DNA of 64,000 nt from contig CP141135.1 of NCBI GenBank assembly GCA_035236585.1, forward strand, positions 7,040,001 to 7,104,000, given 5' to 3'. Below the pieces are notes generated by a model. The model ran no database searches. It had not been told where the DNA came from and was given only the letters and a program-made list of their open reading frames with translations. Positions 35,797-46,500 of this stretch are shown here, piece by piece. The DNA is from Warburgia ugandensis. Its lineage: Eukaryota > Streptophyta > Magnoliopsida > Canellales > Canellaceae. The translations under genes and the position numbers were made by a program. Every line of letters starts with the position of its first letter. Position 1 is the first letter of the stretch.

Positions 35797-37300
35797 CACT
35801 ACATGGAATACAGGCACACTGACAAAAGTATGGAGTTAGAAGATACAATGAGATGTACGAGAGTCAACATAACTTGTATCCAAGTAACCAAGTGAAAATG
35901 GGCTAAAACTATATAAATTGATGAGTATAAGCTCTAGTACATAGAAAAGGATAATAATAGAAATGACAAGGGATAGTGATTGATAAAAAAATTAAAAAAT
36001 AAAATTATTGATGTAATAAGAACTAGTGATAAAATTCTACTAATAAAGCTTGCTTTAGGAGAAAAGATCATAAATTTTATAAGTGCGTATGCCTCACAAG
36101 TATGGTTAGAGGATATAATTAAGAGATAAATCTAAAAAAATATAGAATGAGTAATGCAAAAAATTTCCAGCACACAGGGGATACTTATTCAAATAGACTT
36201 AAATGGTCATGTAAAAAAAGAAAAGATAGGATATGATAAGGTATATAGAGGATATAGGGTTAGAGAAAAAAATGAGATGGGTGAAGCTATCCTAGATTTT
36301 GCTTTGGCATATAACTAAGCTTTGTTAAATACATGATTTAATTAGAGGGATGAACACTTAATAACATTTAAAAGTAGACTCTGTAAAAGCCAAATAGATT
36401 TTTTTCTAATTAGAAATACCAAAAGATCAATGGGTAAGGATTGTAAGGTGATACTAGTGAGGGTCTAACTACACAATATAGCCTAATAGTTGTCAATATA
36501 TACATTAAGAGACAGAAGAAGGAAAATGAACTTAATAGGTTTCCAAAAACTAAGTAGTGGAACTTAAAGAGAGAGAAGATAATACCACTCATAAACAAGT
36601 TGATGGTAGAAAGAAAATGGAACAATGAAATAAAAACAAACACAAAGTAGACTAACATGGCAAGACCATTAAAAAAGTGATAAAAGATGTTGAAAGAGTA
36701 TCTAAAGGTAAAAGGCAACCAATAAAGGAAAACTGATGGTGCCAAGAAAAAATATAAAATAATTATTAAAGAGAAATAAGTGTGCTTTAAAGTATAACAG
36801 AGGACTAGAAATAATAAAACTTAGAGTAATATAAGAATACTAAAAAGATTGTTGAGATAGTAGTTAAGTGATGCTTACATTAAGAGATGAAAGAAGGAAA
36901 ATGAATTTAATAAGCGTCCAAAAACTAAGTGGTGAAACTTAAAAAGAGAGAAGATAATATCACTCATAAACAAGTTGATGGTAGAAAGAAAGCAGAACAA
37001 TGAAATAAAAGCAAACATAAAAGTAGACTAACATGGTGAGTCCATTAAAAAAGTTACAAAAGATGTTGAAAGAGTATCTAAAGATAAAAGGCAACCAACA
37101 AAGGAAAACTGATAGTGTAGAGAAAAAGTATAAAAAATTATTATAAAAAAAATGAGTGTGTTTTAAAGTATAATAGAGGACTAGAAATAATAAAACTAAG
37201 AGTAATATAAGAATACTAAAAACATTGCCAAGATAGTAGTAAGTGATGCTAAATACAAAGCTATGAAAATCTCTATAACACAACAAAGAAGAAAAAACAA
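35797..37300 (+). mobile_element. RTE-type LINE, 5' part, with internal tandem duplication
   Basis: Begins at the start of the endonuclease: TLTKSMELEDTMRC near 35812, RVNITCIQVTKW near 35855, KDNNRNDKG, then LALGEKIINFISAYASQVWL near 36045-36105, NEMGEAILDFALAYN near 36275, RDEHLITFKSRLCKSQIDFF near 36345-36405 and GKDCKVILV near 36430. Frames and stops alternate, so it is dead. After the endonuclease a 375-bp block (36501-36875) is repeated in tandem (36876-37250). It is 3'-truncated before the reverse transcriptase. It belongs to the same family as the element at 20366 but keeps a different part of the protein. Confidence 0.87.
36501..37250 (+). repeat. Two tandem copies of 375 bp within the RTE LINE
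   Basis: Copy A 36501-36875 and copy B 36876-37250 both start TACATTAAGAGA and end GTAAGTGATGCT or TTAAGTGATGCT. They are about 90% identical by eye over their full length. The unit corresponds to the stretch between endonuclease and reverse transcriptase; the single equivalent in the first RTE element is at about 21080-21500. Confidence 0.9.
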
Positions 37301-39114
37301 AAACATTTTATAGTGGCTTATTTGAGATGCTCTAAGTCTCCTGCCTCTAAAAGCTAACTCATATAATGGGAGCCAATCAACACGACAAAATGATCAAATC
37401 AAGTAACAATTTAGGGAGAGTTAAACAGCATAAACAACATGAAAGGGTGTCCATATAAAAATGAATCACAGCATGACAGAAGAAAAAGAGGGCAGGGAAA
37501 AAAGGAAGAATAGCAAGGCATTTCTTGTCAAATAGAAGATTTAAAGTTATTCTTTGCGATGATTGGAGCTGCTTGATCTGTTTTCGTAAATAAGAGTAAA
37601 AAGGATCCGTCAATTATGTAAAATTGTACCAGTGTCCTCTGCTTATTTACAACTTTCAATATAAAGAAAGTAATGTTATGATTTCGGCATGTGATGATCA
37701 GTAGGTTTACTTTCTTCTTTGCAATGAATCCAATCTATCATTTCTACAGTTGCTAAGAAGGGAATTTATATGTCCTTTTTCCCCCATAAATACATTATTC
37801 TTTCCTTTGTTTATACTTTTCTAACGAACTGCTAAAGGCTTCCATAATTCCAAAGGACTATCATCACCCAACTATTAAGTATTGATTCTAGCAAGAAGTG
37901 CCCTTTATGATTTCCCTCTTATGAGTGAGTCTTGGGTAATTTTTAAAGAATAGATCATTTGTCCCTTGTAATCCCAACTTTATATGGGACCCATTCAATA
38001 TAATGACGAGGAACGTTCATGACGTACATTAAAGATCATTTTATCCCGTCTTATTTCTCCGAATAAGACAATCGAATATCAATATGGTTGAATTACCTGC
38101 GAAATTTTCATAAACATCCATATTTTGTCCGTGTTGAATAGTGATCATGTTTACTTGATTAATGCCTTCAAATAGCAACGGTCGAATCACTTGGGGAGTT
38201 GTCTATAAACATCCGTAATTTGTCAAGTTTGGTTAAGGTCATTATTTGGCTTTGGACTACATACACTTCGGACAGCTTTGTCAGCTGGCAAGATGAAGTG
38301 ATGAACAATATTGAGCATTGAACAATCCGAGATCATGTGCATTAACAACGGTCGAATTCAAGAGAGAATTGTATGCAAGGATGGAAACTGTGGAATCCAT
38401 TTTATAGAATTCAATTCACACATGGCTGATGGTCCTCGAGGTTAAATTTCTTGGGTCTCTTGGAAAACAGACCTTATACTCTTGCCAACCGGAAGCTGTA
38501 CATGCCGGATCATGGATGAGTCCATCATGGTATGAGACATTTTATTCATGCTAAGGATTTGGACGGTTTAGATCTTCTAAAATGTGGAACCCTCTTCAGT
38601 TTTAGGCAGCCGTACCATTGAGTCTTGCCTTGGTCGTGTGACTATCATATAATTTTCTATAGCTCAGCATATGCATTCTGGAGAACTGCTCCAGTTCGGC
38701 ACAACATCATAGCAAATTAACCACGCCCCAGTTTTACATACATGATGGGCCTCACCTGTGGTTTTGTTTTGCTTTCTGGACGTTGTGGGTCTTAACTATA
38801 GTTGATTCAACCGATTCAATTTATTACGTCAACATTGGAAACTAAAGGCCCAAGACCATGGCTGGTTGGTTGGATGGTTCTGGATCCAGCATATAAACTT
38901 TTGGTCAGTAGACCATGAAAAAATATTCTCTGAACCGTGGCACTGTTGGATAAATACTCAACCGCCTTTGATTGGACTCAAAACTCGTGACCGGAACGAT
39001 TGAGACCTACTCTTGCGCTACCTCGCATACTCACAGACCCTTCAAGCCATGATTTTTTGGGATCTTTATATGTCTAATGTTAGAGAAAGTCCTACTACGA
39101 CAAATGGGACTCTC
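37301..39114. other. Intergenic, nothing recognised
   Basis: No gene or named element was identified. The 78-codon minus-strand frame at 37377-37613 has no domain. Confidence 0.4.
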
Positions 39115-40560
39115 CTACACATGATCGATTTTGTCACAAGATGGTGTGGAAACCGGGCATCCCACCGAGGGTAAACGTGTTCTCATGGCTGGCGGTGAAG
39201 GATCACCTCCAAAGGAGAGGTTGGCAGCCTGCTAGTAGATATTATATGTGTTGTGTGCATGGGGAAGATATTCACCATCTTCTCTTGAGGTTTCAATATG
39301 GTACGATGCCGTGGAATGGCAGTCTTGGATGGTTCGGGCTCATCTTCGTCTTTCCGCTCATGATAGATGATTTATTCTCACAATGGCATATCAAGGTGGC
39401 CTCTAAAAAGACGAAGATCCTGTTCGACATTTCGATCTTTTCAACCGTATGGATGTTATGGAAGGACAGAAATAACCGAACCTTGAATAACAAAGGGGTC
39501 AATCCTTCGGGAATCTTGGAGAAAATTAAGCATAACACTGAATATTGGTTGTCACTTGACAACATTTTCAAATCATACTGAGGTTGAACAGATTGTTAGA
39601 AATCGAAGGAATTGTTTGTTTGTCAACAATGTCGTTCAACATCCTTAATTTGTTCAGTGGAAAACTCCACCACCCAATCCCCTTAAGTGCAACTTTGATG
39701 GTTCGGCCCGTGATTCACCTGGAGCTGCTGGGTTCGTGGTGTAGTGAGGAATACTGAGGTCAATACACTGGTGGAACATGCGGCTAGAATTGATGATAGT
39801 TTCGCTATTGATGCAGAACTAAACGAGGCAGCATTGGAGGCTACAGGTCATCACCACTTTGGATAACAAACCTTTCATCATTGAAGATTATGCTAAGGGT
39901 ATCATTTGCTGGTTGAAAAACCGTAATGAAGTTACTTGGTGGCACCTCTCGATTATAGACGATCTGTGTGGTGGTCTTCATGGTTACTACACTAATATAT
40001 ACGAGGCTTTTAATGTCAGTTTAAAGAAGTTGTAATATTGACTACCGACTTCGTGAGTATTTTACAAGTCAGTTAAAAAGAAAAAAACAACTTTAAAAGT
40101 ATACATTTAAAAGAAATTGTTTAATAAAAAATGACATTTTAAAAGTCTAACGCAAAGAGGAATTTTTTTTGCGAGAAAAGACTTTTAAAGTCGCTTGACT
40201 CAAACAACTTCAAAATTCAAAAGTGTAAATTTTTAATGCCTCATGTTCTCTCCTAGATGTAGCGGATGCACTCGCTAAGGAGGGTTCACATATGCCAGGC
40301 ATGAGAATTTCTATGCCTCGCGTAAATTTCTCTTGGTCATCTTTGCATGATTTCAAGCACTTCTGCTTGATATTTATTTTGCCCGTCGGCATCGCTTTTG
40401 GTGCACGGTCCTTTGTCTCTGCTAGCATTCACGGCATGGGGTTTAAGGTCATCGTCGACTCTTCCTTCCGTCGATCACCACTTTGTTTGTTGTCTTATAC
40501 ATTTTTTTTATCACCTTATAAGTATTTTCTCCACATAATACAGCATTCAAACAAGAAATG
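39115..40560 (+). mobile_element. L1-type LINE, 3' part (zinc-binding region and RNase H), with an inserted element
   Basis: An open frame (39141-39581) encodes the zinc-binding region that ends plant L1 reverse transcriptases: KPGIPPRVNVFSWLAVKDHL, RRGW, then YMCCVHGEDIHHLLL and later FSTVWMLWKDRNNRTL. An RNase H domain follows in broken frames: PPNPLKCNFDGSARDSPGAA (from about 39668), IDAELNEAALEA and, after an insert, LDVADALAKEGSHM (about 40253-40294). The 5' four fifths of the element are missing, as usual for LINEs. It is decayed by stops and frame changes in the RNase H part. It contains a 215-bp insert at 40016-40230. The 3' end is set loosely, near a poly-purine stretch before 40565. 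Confidence 0.85.
40008..40238. mobile_element. Putative MITE (215 bp) inside the L1 RNase H, with 8-bp target duplication
   Basis: TTTTAATG occurs at 40008-40015 and again at 40231-40238, on either side of AT-rich non-coding sequence. With the insert and one TTTTAATG copy taken away, the host frame reads NASCSLLDVADALAKEG, so the insertion into the RNase H domain is clean. An 8-bp target duplication fits hAT-type MITEs. The terminal inverted repeats are weak: GAAGTTGT (40028-40035) is matched inverted by ACAACTTC (40204-40211). The family is uncertain. Confidence 0.6.
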
Positions 40561-43195
40561 TTAGAAAAATCAGATAAATGGGCTCGATCTGCTTAGACCA
40601 TCTTGTTACAGTGGTCTCTTGCTGTGCCTTCAGAAAACTTAACAGCAGGTTCTGCCTTGCTGAATCATTCCCGTATAATGTGATGCACAGTGCACAGTGC
40701 ACAGTGCTTGATTTCAGAGATTTGGAACATGAATTCTGTATTTACAAGCCCTCAAATTAGGGATATCTCTGGGTAAGATGGTTCCAGAACTTGTGATAAG
40801 TTCTAACAGTAAGAGCCCATCACTTTTACGTAGTGAGCCTACTGGTAAATTATCCAAACTGTTCACCTGAAAGGGCCTGGTTGGGATCTCAGATGGCTTG
40901 AAATCATGCTAACTGGCCCATCTTATTTCCAGCTAAATGGAATATCTTTGCAATCAGATGACAGTTTAGATCTATCACAGGTCAAACCCCACTATTTAAA
41001 AGTGTTACTGGGGAATCCTCTCTTGTAGACATTCGACTCTAAATGGTCTACGTTCACAGATAAGTTTTGACATAAAGCTATAATACCATCTGCATCTGCT
41101 AGAAGATAACATGGGGGTTTCTGCCTCTCCATTGGTACAATATCATGGTCCAAAATCTCCAGCACCAGATAATCCTAACCCTTTGCATGGTCAAGATTTT
41201 ATCTCCATTATTAATTTTCTCACTCTTCAAAAAGGTGCTAAAAGATATTCGTGAGAAACAGATACTTACAAACGGAGAGATCCATAAGATCTAACCCGTA
41301 AAAAAATACCAAAAGGAAGAGAGATTCAGAAGATCTAACCCTTGAAAAAGTACAAATTATTTATTACCATTATCTATCAAACTCCCCTGAGCTTCCCACT
41401 TTACAACCAGATTAGACTTGCTAATTAAGCGAATCTAATGGAAAGATTTCTAAGCATGGCATATCTCAGATGGGCCAAGCAGTGGAGATCTTTGGATGAT
41501 CTTCTGAGAATGGCCTATCTACATTGTGCCTTGTATTCTCAAAGTAAGGACCGACTTTTGATCATTTCGGTGGCTCCACCTTGGATGGGTAATCCTAGTC
41601 ATCTCTCCAAGCGATTGCAAATGGATGATCAAAAACAAAATGAAGGCCGTGATCCACATCGTAGATGCTAAGACATTGTTTGGATGGTTACCATTATAGT
41701 AGAAGTGGGAATCTTGAGCCAATAATGGATGATCCAGGTGGATTAGCTAGGCACCGGCCGTGGCAACATGAAACTTAGTAGGATATTGTGATAAGAAGGA
41801 ACCACATTTGGACCACTGCCTGTTGTGTGCTTAAGGGTGAAGGTGCTTGAAAACCAGCTAAGCCAAAGCGTTGGCAAAGAAGAATCTCAAGCTGTAACAA
41901 CTGCAAGTTTCATGCTTGTTGATTCCCTCAACTTGATGGCCACCAAAACTAGCCTTGATCAGCATGTGCTCTTTCTAATCACAACATAATCACCAACTCG
42001 CTCATCCTCTTTTGCTTTTCGGAATTGAAGAGTTCAACTAGCACAAGATGTGGTGTCACCACACATCAGAACCGTCCATTTGGTGGGTTCAACTTGTTGG
42101 ACAATGATCCTACTTTTCAAAAACCAGCTAAGATCACACGTTATAATGGGACTGGTATTAACATTACGGATAGGAATGGACCTGCATGTTCCCATCGCCA
42201 TCTTTCGGAAACCAAAAAACAATTTTATACTACTAGTGGTATAAAAATATTATCTACGAGATGATCCTATCCGCCATTAGTCTTCACGTCAAGTGGATTG
42301 CACATAAAGTATGGAAGATAATAATCTTTTAACAATCGAGGGTCGTGATTATCTGCTATGACATACCACAGATGTAGTAGAATGGCTTGGATCAACATCA
42401 GCAAATATCTGGGGCCCGTTTCAACGAGAGCATGCCAGCATGGGGGGCCATTTTCTCCCAACTTTCAAAATGTTAGACATTCAGATGTTCCAATGAATAA
42501 TTGGATTTGCCCAAGTGATGGGCCCATTGGTGATGCACCAGCAGGCAGCGGGCATATATAGTAACTATCAGGCAGCAACATTCAGGCGTCCAGCAAGACA
42601 TAGGGGGCCCACCATTTGGTGATCCAAACTGCTCATCTTCTCACCATGCACCACAAAATTTCCCCACGGGGTGATCCTAATCCTGGTCATTCTGGAATGA
42701 AATGGAAAAGCCCAAACTATCAGAAGACAACAGCAGATAGGACTTAACCAACCATATGGCTAAGATCATCAGAAAAATGGATTTTTAAGATGTGAACCAG
42801 AAGATCAACGGTTAGATCACCAACCATCTTGACCTAAAGTTCCTGAAGAATGGCTTTTTATGATTTCATCGTAGGTAACAATCTGACGAAGCGATTTGCT
42901 TCCCATAAGGTTAATATGACTTGACCAACAGTAGTTAGCCCAGAAGATGGATGATCTAACAACCGATGGATCCAATACATGGACGAACTAAAATTGGATC
43001 GTTACCGTAAAAAATAATAATAATGAAGAAACGGAACTCAATTAAAATGAAAAACTAAAGGGTAAAATCCCTTTTCCTTTCACAAAAATCTCAACTAGTC
43101 ATATACACAAAAATCAGCACTATCCACAATCCCGCCTCTACTCAAAATTTTTTTTTTTTTTTCTGAAAAGGAGCAAGAAAATGTACATTTTTTTT
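40561..43195. other. Intergenic, nothing recognised
   Basis: No gene was identified. A short TGCACAG triplet repeat lies at about 40685-40706. Overlapping open frames at 41438-41722 and 42025-42561 have no domain. The part next to 43196 is the 3' flank of the DUF241 gene and is T-rich. Confidence 0.4.
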
Positions 43196-44089
43196 TCACT
43201 GCGTGAGGATATTCAAAAGAGAAACTCTGGTACCAATTAAACTCCTAAACACTCTCTCACACACTCTCTCTATCCTCCCAATACAATCCTCTAACACTTC
43301 CAATTTCCTCAGAGCAATCCTTGCCGTCTCTTCCTCTTCATCTTTCCTTTTCAACCGTCGTAAATCTTCCACGTCAGCCTCTTCAAATTCTCGTATCCCG
43401 TCTTCTCTCTTATTCTTGGATAACTTTAACCCCATCCAAGATCTCGTAACACCCGACAATGCCATACCGCCAAAAGCCGATACCGAAACTGCTACAGTTA
43501 AAGCGTTCACTTCCCGTAGAATCTCAACCAACTCCCAGTCACTATCCGTAAACGATAGGGAAACCCGCACCGAGACGCAATCTTTACCGATATTTCGGAC
43601 GACGGAGACGAGTTTTAACATTTCTTTGTTCATATTTCTCCTGGCTTTGATATAGGAAGAGATTTTGGATTTGTCGCGGCGGCTTCGAATATTGACTTGA
43701 GCCGCGAGCTGTTCTTCTTTGAGTGCAACCAGGGCAGCACGGAAGATGCCGTAGACGTCGACGAATTGCAGAAAATGATCTAGAAGTTTCTCGACGTAGC
43801 CAGATAGACGGCGGAGGGATTCTTGTGATTGGGGAAGTTGGAGGAGATCGTCCAGGGAGTCATGGAGGAGCTGAAGCCGTTGTAAGCCAGCGCAGAGCCA
43901 GGAGGAGGAGCGGGGGCTGGGTTCTGATTGCCATGCGCGGAGCACCTCGAGGTTGTCTCTGAGTTGTGAGATTAACGGATGGGATCTGCAGGGAAGACTT
44001 GCTGAACGGACGTGATAGGATTTCTCTGGTGGTGGGGTTGGTTTGGTTGGTTTTGGGAGGGAGAGAGAGCGGCGAAATTTGGAAACCAT
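43196..44089 (-). CDS. DUF241 protein (BPS1-like superfamily), single exon, 297 aa
   Basis: A plant-specific protein of unknown biochemical role; the wider superfamily includes BPS1-like proteins. The start is taken at 44089 (MVSKFRRSLSLPKPTKP) because family members begin with a short basic, Ser/Pro-rich leader at this distance from the conserved part. An upstream in-frame ATG at 44203 would add 38 residues of unlike sequence. Conserved landmarks: YHVRSASLPCRSHPLI (residues about 23-38), LEVLRAW, LCAGLQRLQLLHDSLDDLLQ, LSGYVEKLLDHFLQFVDVYG and SYIKARRNMNKEM. The C-terminal signature LEDCIGRIERVCERVFRSLI ends TRVSLLNILTQ, then TGA. No transmembrane segment is needed by the family. Length, lack of introns and ending are all typical, so it looks intact. 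Confidence 0.93.
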   Translation of the reverse strand: MVSKFRRSLSLPKPTKPTPPPEKSYHVRSASLPCRSHPLISQLRDNLEVLRAWQSEPSPRSSSWLCAGLQRLQLLHDSLDDLLQLPQSQESLRRLSGYVEKLLDHFLQFVDVYGIFRAALVALKEEQLAAQVNIRSRRDKSKISSYIKARRNMNKEMLKLVSVVRNIGKDCVSVRVSLSFTDSDWELVEILREVNALTVAVSVSAFGGMALSGVTRSWMGLKLSKNKREDGIREFEEADVEDLRRLKRKDEEEETARIALRKLEVLEDCIGRIERVCERVFRSLIGTRVSLLNILTQ

Positions 44090-44330
44090 TTTCGGTGAGG
44101 TGCTGTAGGAGCTTTCTTCCGTTTGTCTGCACTGCGGGATGAGAATCACGGGGGAGGGAGTGTTTTTAAGGGCGTCGTGGGAGGTTGGGGGTGGCGGTAT
44201 CAAATTAGGGGATGAAAATATTGGTTGCCTGAGTTTATTTTATGATCCGCACGAGCACCTGAGAGGGGAGTGCGGGGAGCTCGATCCGCGAATAAATACA
44301 GCTGTCAGGGCAGACCATGTGGGCGGGTGG
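44090..44330 (-). promoter_or_regulatory. Promoter region of the DUF241 gene (tentative)
   Basis: Minus-strand upstream sequence. A TATTTATT-like TATA element lies at about 44291-44299, some 200 bp before the chosen ATG, which would give a 5' leader of about 170 bases. No other site is claimed. Confidence 0.3.
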
Positions 44331-45690
44331 GGACTACCGAGGTGAGACGGGCCCACTTGTAAGGACATGCTGGCATTTTACGAGTGGGATCCACACGGAA
44401 AGTTTACCTTGGTTGACGAACATGTTGATGAGCGTGTTTGCACCCTAGGTATGACAATGATCCAGTTGCTCCATCATGGATTTTCTCTTTTCAATAAAAT
44501 ACAGCTGGGCCCACGTTAGCTAGATGGGACCACCTCCAGATATGCTTAATTTCTTCATCTTGATCTCATCATTCAAGTCATCCAACGGCCAGATTATGTT
44601 CGCAATGGTTGGATTTTCAACATCTAATTGTTCAAATTCATGCAAACTGGATATTAACGATCTGGATTTGTTTAGCTAGTGGCGTGGATCATTTGTTGTG
44701 CTAACAACCGGGCTGTGGCTCTACTAACGCACATTTGCGTGAATGAGGAAATGTTGTGGATTCAGTCGGAGGAATGCAGCCAATCAGGTGCGATGAAAAG
44801 AGCGTCGAGCCAGTTGGAAGTGGAAGTTGCACGTTTATTGAGAAGGATACGGGAATTTATGAGAATACATCGAAGTGCGAGAAGCAGATATACGCACATA
44901 TGATTTGATCTCACACACTGATTTCTTCCTTTATTACTGCTTTGTTTTGTTATGCACACTCTTTTGCTATATTTTATTTAATCCTTCGCAGCTGTTATAA
45001 CTTCTTGTGGCTGGAAATTGTGCTTTTCCTTTTTCTTTTTTTTCTTTTTTTGGGAAAAGATAAAAGGTTTTGATTATGGGTGATTATGGGTGGGCTGCTG
45101 CACGATGAATCCACATATTTTGACATGGAAAATATGGGCGGACAGAACTAGCCGTTCATCGGGTAAGCTCTCATGGAGACGAGTCCTACATTAAAACCGC
45201 ACCGTTTTAATAAACATCATTATTATTGTTGTTACTGAAACCGCGGAAAGAAAACTCACTGATTAGAATTCTCAATGTGTTGAATTTTGGTGCAATGCTC
45301 ATCCATAGCATGACCTTCTAGGATAGATGGCTAAGATCATAAAATATAGTAAGGCCAAATTATACTAGTGCCAACTATTATTTTCCAACTAAAATTACTA
45401 CAAGGATGTCTAAGGTAAGGAGCATCAAACTTTCCCTAAGTTGGGTGTAGTATACTGAACGCTAAATCAGGTGGATAGTAAAAATCATTCAACATGCATT
45501 TTATTATTTGGGAGTAATATAAATGAAAGCATAAGGGTAGATGATTGATCTTCTTTAATATAAAATTTATTATATTTAGTTAATACAAAACTAAAAAGTT
45601 TATATATATGGCTGTCTTTTAGTTTTTATCTATTTGAAGTATATGTATAGTTTCTTTATTTCAATGAGAAAAAATTGATGTGTTGAACCA
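44331..45690. other. Intergenic, nothing recognised
   Basis: No gene or named element. Phrases such as ATCCAACGGCCAGAT recall common dispersed plant repeats. The frame at 44679-44903 has no domain. Confidence 0.4.
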
Positions 45691-45700
45691 AACACACACA

Positions 45701-45749
<49 letters not shown>
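45691..45749. repeat. Compound (CA)n-(TA)n microsatellite
   Basis: A short ACACAC run followed by about 22 TA units (45706-45749). The minus-strand open frame of Ile-Tyr repeats crossing it is an artefact. Confidence 0.95.
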
Positions 45750-45752
<3 letters not shown>

Positions 45753-46186
45753 GAAGTGTGAACAAAGATACTTGTCACTTTTTTTCTTGTCTTTGAAAAT
45801 TTGAAGTTCAATGTGAATGTATGTCATAGTGAAGGTGTCGAATATAGAATTTGGATGTGGGAGTTTTTATAGTTTTTGTAGGTATGAGATTCTAAGAATA
45901 GGCAGGGGAGAAAAAAAGAAGAAGTTGTCTTGCTATAGGTTTCCAAGAGGGATTGGTATAAGAGTGGATTCTTTTGAATGTTAAAGTTGAATTGTATTGC
46001 AAGATTCTAACAATTGGTAATAGTAGTATATTTGTCACAAAGTTGAAGTGAATTTGGATTCTTTTGAATGTTGAATTTATTTGAACCACAGAAACTATAG
46101 GAAGAATACAAAAACAAAAACCAACAAAATAAGACAATTTCCAAAAAATATGTCCTTTAATATGTGAGGAAAAGACAGTTCACAAC

Positions 46187-46500
46187 AAACCATCTTATTT
46201 TGTTTATCATAAAATAAGATGGTTTTCTTAAGATGGTTTCAGAAAACCATCTTATTTTATTTATCCCAAAATAGATTGGTTTAAAAAAAATCATCTTCTA
46301 TTTTAAAAAATAAAAACAAGATGGTTAACGTAAACCATCTTATTTTTTCTCAGAAAAATAAGTCAATTTTTTGAATCATCTTATTTTATGTAAAAAATAA
46401 GCAGTTTCTAAACTGTCCTATTTTTTGTCAAAATTTTTGAAGACGTCTAAGTAGATGACGGTTTGATAACCATTTTCTATATATGTTTTTAACCGTCCTG
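46187..46500. repeat. Inverted-repeat array of AAACCATCTTATTTT
   Basis: The 15-mer AAACCATCTTATTTT or a close variant occurs at 46187-46201, 46244-46258 and 46333-46347, with weaker copies to about 46390. Its inverse lies at 46211-46225 and in part at 46230-46240 and 46318-46326. Two perfect alternative hairpins result: 15-bp stem 46187-46201/46211-46225 with a 9-base loop, and 16-bp stem 46211-46226/46243-46258 with a 16-base loop. Near 46450-46490 GACGGTTT and AACCGTC form a further inverted pair. Such arrays are typical of subterminal regions of CACTA-like DNA transposons, but no element ends were found. Confidence 0.75.

Noticed and set aside
36410-37286. Two long Phe/Leu/Tyr-rich minus-strand frames resembling membrane proteins
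   Set aside because: They lie opposite the two copies of the RTE duplication; their AT-rich sequence gives hydrophobic residues by chance. The two are alike only because the DNA is duplicated.
43203-44345. Plus-strand open frames over the DUF241 gene
   Set aside because: They are shadows of the minus-strand coding sequence and have no conserved content of their own.
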